Assembly: GCA_950295325.1 (NCBI GenBank)
Contig: OX485806.1
Coordinates: 19,468,001-19,532,000, forward strand
DNA length: 64,000 bases
Source of the DNA: Polytrichum commune
Taxonomy: Eukaryota; Streptophyta; Polytrichopsida; Polytrichales; Polytrichaceae
Reading direction: 5' to 3'
Shown here piece by piece: positions 60,156 through 64,000 of the stretch. Numbering within the stretch: position 1 is the first letter of the stretch; each line of letters begins with the position of its first letter. The notes beneath the pieces are model-generated. The model worked only from the letters and a program-made list of their open reading frames with translations, was not told where the DNA came from and searched no databases. The translations under genes were made by a program, and so were the position numbers.

Positions 60156-62129
60156 AAAGTATCATACACATTCAATCTAATTAAGTGTGATTGAATGTAA
60201 TTAAGCTCATAGGGGGAGGTTTAATTAACATCCCCCATAAGGAATTGCAAGTCACATTTTGGGACGTTGATGCATGTTATTAAGGGTTGAAGTTTACACT
60301 TCCAATTGGTTCTATGCATTACGTCAACCACCTTGCAGTAACACAGGCCCCCACTTTGTTATGGGAATTCTTGGAGGCCATAAATATCCATGCTTGAGAA
60401 TATTGGTTTTTGAGCTAACAAATACTTATTGTTAAGCGAAACCCAATGATGTGAAATTGAGAGTCCTTTACACACTCCATTGAGTCATTGACCACACTCA
60501 ATTTTCTAGAGCCCACACTAATTCTCATAATGAGAACCATTGTGGGCAACATTAATTTTCAACTCAGGCTAAATTTTAGAAGTAAACGAGTGTGGATCAC
60601 ACTATTTTTTAATGAAAAATTAATGGGGGTGATTATTTTATTTTGTGCTACTTTTGTCTCATAACTAATATTAAATGTCTTGGTTCGTTTGAAGTCTCTA
60701 TTAAGATGTAAAGGAAGAACCGTGGTCTTGGACCCATGTTAGTTCCACCTTAACTAAAAAATTAATGTGACCACATTAATTCTCCTCCCACACCAATAGG
60801 ACTATTTAGTGTACTTTGTGGTAAGTTAAGGCTCTAGAAAGGCCTTGCAATTTTGATTTTGACCTCTCCCTTCAATTCATCCAATTTGCACCCAAAATGT
60901 ATGATACAGGGCAATGCACCAACCCAAGTTCTTCCACGTAAAACTTTAGGTCCTCCTGTAATGAATTTTAAAAGTAAAATTATCACAACTCAAAGTAATC
61001 ACCAATTTTTTTTCAAATTTAATTTTTTACAAATGAAAACCTCAATTACAAATATTATAGACTGGTAGAAAGTTGCAAGCATAACATGATTTAAAAGTTA
61101 TCAAACTATCATAATATCTTGTTTGAGATCTATGCATTTCTTGAGGTACAGAGGTATAGTGATAGTGATAGTGATAGTGAAAAGTGATATACATATGTAT
61201 GCATATATTCATTCAAATAAGGAGGCTAATGCACTTGTGTTCATGATATTCCCACATTGTGTGATAAATGTGATTTGGATATATACGGTTAATAAAAGCA
61301 AACGTCTCTTTATAAAGGGGTTGTAGTTTACTCTCTATTGGCTCTAATTTTCAAGGATAAGGAGGGAGAAGGTGCATTGATGACAACCACAACACAAGTA
61401 AAGTTACTCCTCCTTTGTTTATCTACGATACACTTGAGGGTATTTGTGATTGTTCTAGCTCACTTTCTTTAGATTATATATTTTATTTAGTTAGCTCCAA
61501 TGTGGCAAGTCGAGGCCAAAGCATGGGAGAAAGGTTTCTACCTCATTGGTATGTAGGAGGCCCTTATCAATTCTTAGACAAAAGTTGCACTACAATCCGT
61601 AAATAGTTTGTCTCCACTCCACAAATAAAGAGGAGGAGCAATTGATAATTCAAGTCAAATCCACTCTCCAACTGCAACCGAATCGGCTACGTGAACAATT
61701 TATTTTTGATTTGTTAATTATTTCGGTAGTTGTGATTGAAGATGGCCTAAACCTGCAACCACAACCACTAGAGTTATTGTGTGTAAAAACCCTTGAAGCC
61801 TAATATTGTATTACAAACGAATTTACGCAAATGTCATTTCCATTATTGGAGGAGAGAAACTAAAAAGGATCGCTTCCCAACTTATGATGCTAATTAATGT
61901 CCAAGAGATGCATTTGATGTGTACTACTAATGCATTTGACTCACTATTTTGATCCATTATTTCAATTAAACAAGTATGTAGACTTCAATCAAACACAATT
62001 CAATCAATGTATGAAGGATTGACGTGTCCGTCATAAAATTCCAATGCAATGAACGTGTAGTGACTGATCCGCCCATAGATTTTGGTTAACCTAAAAAGTC
62101 CAGATTGATAAATGTCCGGTTTTTATTGA
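60156..62129. other. AT-rich intergenic DNA
   Basis: No gene recognised. A GATAGT microsatellite lies at 61154-61178. Confidence 0.4.
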
Positions 62130-62139
62130 AATATGAGTT

Positions 62140-63248
62140 GCAGAGATCCCAAGATTATTCTCGACATCCGAGGCGATATTCGGGACGAGGTGGAGGTGCC
62201 TGTTGCAAATCCTGGTTGAGGAAGCACGGTTTGATCTCCTCGTCCAGCGAGCTTGCCTCGTGCTTGAAGGACCGAGCTGGTTCAGGAATTACATTCGCTT
62301 GGTTATTAGATTGAATGGGCATAACGTGTCGGCATTAAGGTGTCCACAAATTCGCTTTGCCGTGTGAAATAATGTTTGAATGAGCCTCAGGGTGGTTGCT
62401 GCTTTTACAATCTGATCGGAGGTCTGTTGGCGATCCTCGTAGTTGAGCTCACCGCATGCTGCCAGGAGAACAGAAGGTAGTAGTAGTTCTTGACATCTGA
62501 GATGTTATCTAGCACAAGGTGGAGGTTCTGTTGCAAATCTTGGTTGAGGATGCACGAGATAATCTCGTCGTCACGCGAGGCTCCCTCGTGCCTGAAGGAA
62601 CGGGCTGTTCAAGAATTACATCCCCTTGGTTACCAGATTGAATGGACATAAAGTGTCGACATTGAGGTGTCCAAAAATTTACAAATTCGGATCGCTTTGC
62701 CTCGTGAAGTTTTCATTGAGCCTCAGGGTGATTGTTGTTTTACATGCTGATCGGAGGTCTGTTGGCGATCTTCGAGGTTGAGCTCACAGCATGCTGCCAG
62801 AGAACAGAAGATAATACTTGACATTCGAGATATTGTCCAGCATGAGGTGGAGTTTCTGCTGCAAATCTTCGTCGAGGAAGCCCGATTTAATCTCCACGGC
62901 GTATCGGCAGAGACGAGGCTGCGTCGTGCTTGAAGGAACGTGGTCCAAGAATTGCATCCTCCCTGGCTACGAAACTGAATGGATATGCACGTGGAAATTA
63001 TTCAAGGTGTCCACAGGTTCAGATCGGCTTGGCTTCGCGCTATAAAATTTCCATTGAGACTCAGAGTGATTGCTGTCTCTGCATGCTGTTACTCCATCTC
63101 TTGCGTGTGGCGAATCGCGAGGTGGTGTTTCTGCTGCAAATCTTTGTCAAGGAAGCAGGATCTGATCTCGTCCAGAAACTAGCATCACCCTGGTTAAAAA
63201 ATTGGATGGACATAAGGTACGAGGTATTCAATTAAGGGGTCTACAGGT
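62140..63248 (-). pseudogene. ladder of decayed tandem copies of the ARM-like gene 3' end
   Basis: Three to four partial copies of the last exon and 3' flank of the gene ending at 63249. The anchor GAGCCTCAGGG(T/C)GA(T)TGCTG recurs at 62382, 62718, 63056 and, in the intact gene, 63285 (spacings 336, 338, 229). Copy 3 on the minus strand still reads CAGCCTCGTCTCTGCCGATA for the QPRLRRYAVE segment, but lacks the eleven codons after it and the GLIRHTQEMEW block, and has stop codons. Copies 1-2 show similar gaps. Not functional as protein. Confidence 0.75.
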
Positions 63249-64000
63249 TCAAATTATCTGGCTTTGCCCAGTGAAATTTCCATGGAGCCTCAGGGCGACT
63301 GCTGGCTGATCGGAGGGGCTCTGGTACCGATCATCGCAGTTAAGCTCACCGCAAAGGAACAGCGCTTTCTCCACAAGCCACTCCATCTCTTGCGTGTGTC
63401 GTATCAAGCCCATGCCCCCAGAGAAAAGAAGATAATTCTCCACATCCGAGACATTATCCAGTACGCGGTATAGAATTTGTGGCAAACCTTCACTGAGGAA
63501 GCAAGATTTGATCTCCTCGTTACGCTCCAGGAGCACGCAGATAACCTCCACCGCGTATCGGCGTAGACGAGGCTGTTTCGTGCTTAAAGGAACGTGGTTC
63601 AAGAAATGCATCAACTGCTTGAAGAGAGCGTGTCGGTAGAGTCGTCCGCTCTCAAAAAAAAAGTGTGAGAATGTGTCTTCATTGACGGTTGGCAATGTCT
63701 TGGCAGCTAACCCTAGTGCTGCTTCTCGAGTCCCTCTGTCGGCAGAAAGCATCACCCTGTGTAGGAGAAATTCGGTCGTCTCTGCAACTTCGGCTTGTAT
63801 GCTATGGCTAGAGAATGGGAAGAGGCCTCGAAGAATCCAAGCCGCACGTGTGGCCATGGACTCGTCCTGCTCATCTTTCAGGATTTCAATCAGGACTGTG
63901 ACTGCTTTTTCCGTTCGGTCAGGAAACCGTGTTCGCAAAATTCGATGGCAATTGGTTTTATCCCGGAGTGCAAGTCGGTTGAGTGCCTCTCCTGCCTTCA
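63249..64000 (-). CDS. ARM/HEAT-repeat protein, C-terminal part (partial)
   Basis: The frame is open to the window edge, so the start lies beyond 64000. About 249 codons are visible. The sequence is all-helical repeat: KAGEALNRLALRDKTNCHRI, then VTVLIEILKDEQDESMATRAAWILRG, then AALGLAAKTLPTV, then LRRYAVEVICVLLERNEEIK, a pattern of armadillo/HEAT units. A divergent tail ends in HGNFTGQSQII before TGA (63249-63251). The exact family is not recognised; an N-terminal U-box or other domain may lie outside. A TTG codon at 63936-63938 is not a start, since coding continues upstream. Decayed copies of this 3' end follow downstream. Confidence 0.7.
   Translation of the reverse strand, partial: KAGEALNRLALRDKTNCHRILRTRFPDRTEKAVTVLIEILKDEQDESMATRAAWILRGLFPFSSHSIQAEVAETTEFLLHRVMLSADRGTREAALGLAAKTLPTVNEDTFSHFFFESGRLYRHALFKQLMHFLNHVPLSTKQPRLRRYAVEVICVLLERNEEIKSCFLSEGLPQILYRVLDNVSDVENYLLFSGGMGLIRHTQEMEWLVEKALFLCGELNCDDRYQSPSDQPAVALRLHGNFTGQSQII

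Noticed and set aside
1-64000. CRISPR arrays, LTR retrotransposons, rRNA and tRNA genes
   Set aside because: No regular direct repeats with unique spacers, no gag-pol motifs in any listed ORF, and no rRNA or tRNA sequence recognised by eye. A tRNAscan or profile search could still find a tRNA I missed.

Overview
The window is nuclear DNA of a land plant. Introns are GT-AG, genes are spaced 5-10 kb apart, and the products are plant-type: chloroplast SRP43, an E2F with the plant C-terminus, an EXO70 of plant length and a ZOP1-like splicing factor. Short introns and many small dispersed DNA elements would fit a bryophyte or another seed-free plant, but I cannot name the species. No autonomous transposon, retroelement polymerase, rRNA, tRNA or CRISPR was recognised.

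Layout: 0.7-1.3 kb holds a secreted glycine-rich protein gene (-). 4.75-5.3 kb holds an ORF with a 63-bp tandem repeat whose frame has slipped (+). 6.5-11.7 kb is repeat-rich, including a hAT-like element carrying a BED zinc-finger ORF nested inside another inverted-repeat element. 12.46-17.43 kb is a six-exon Borealin-like gene (-) with a minisatellite and a MITE in its first intron. 24.05-29.3 kb is a 14-exon E2F gene (+). 31.67-35.87 kb is a five-exon ZOP1-like gene (+). 37.02-39.48 kb is a three-exon cpSRP43 gene (-). 43.11-46.38 kb is a seven-exon Peter Pan (PPAN/SSF1) gene (+). 48.28-52.63 kb is a five-exon EXO70 gene (-). 53-62 kb is repeats without a recognisable gene. 62.1-64 kb holds the 3' end of an ARM/HEAT-like gene (-), followed by a ladder of decayed tandem copies of its own last exon.

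All seven spliced gene models were assembled by hand by joining reading frames across GT-AG junctions, with codon phase checked at each junction. In each model the phases close without a frameshift. The genes are unrelated housekeeping functions (chromosomal passenger complex, G1/S transcription, splicing, thylakoid protein targeting, ribosome biogenesis, exocytosis) and do not form an operon-like unit.

The intergenic and intronic space is built largely from at least six families of short inverted-repeat elements. For most families the target-site duplication can be read directly: TA (mariner-like), TAA (PIF/Harbinger-like) and 8 bp (hAT-like). Several copies sit in introns of the genes above.
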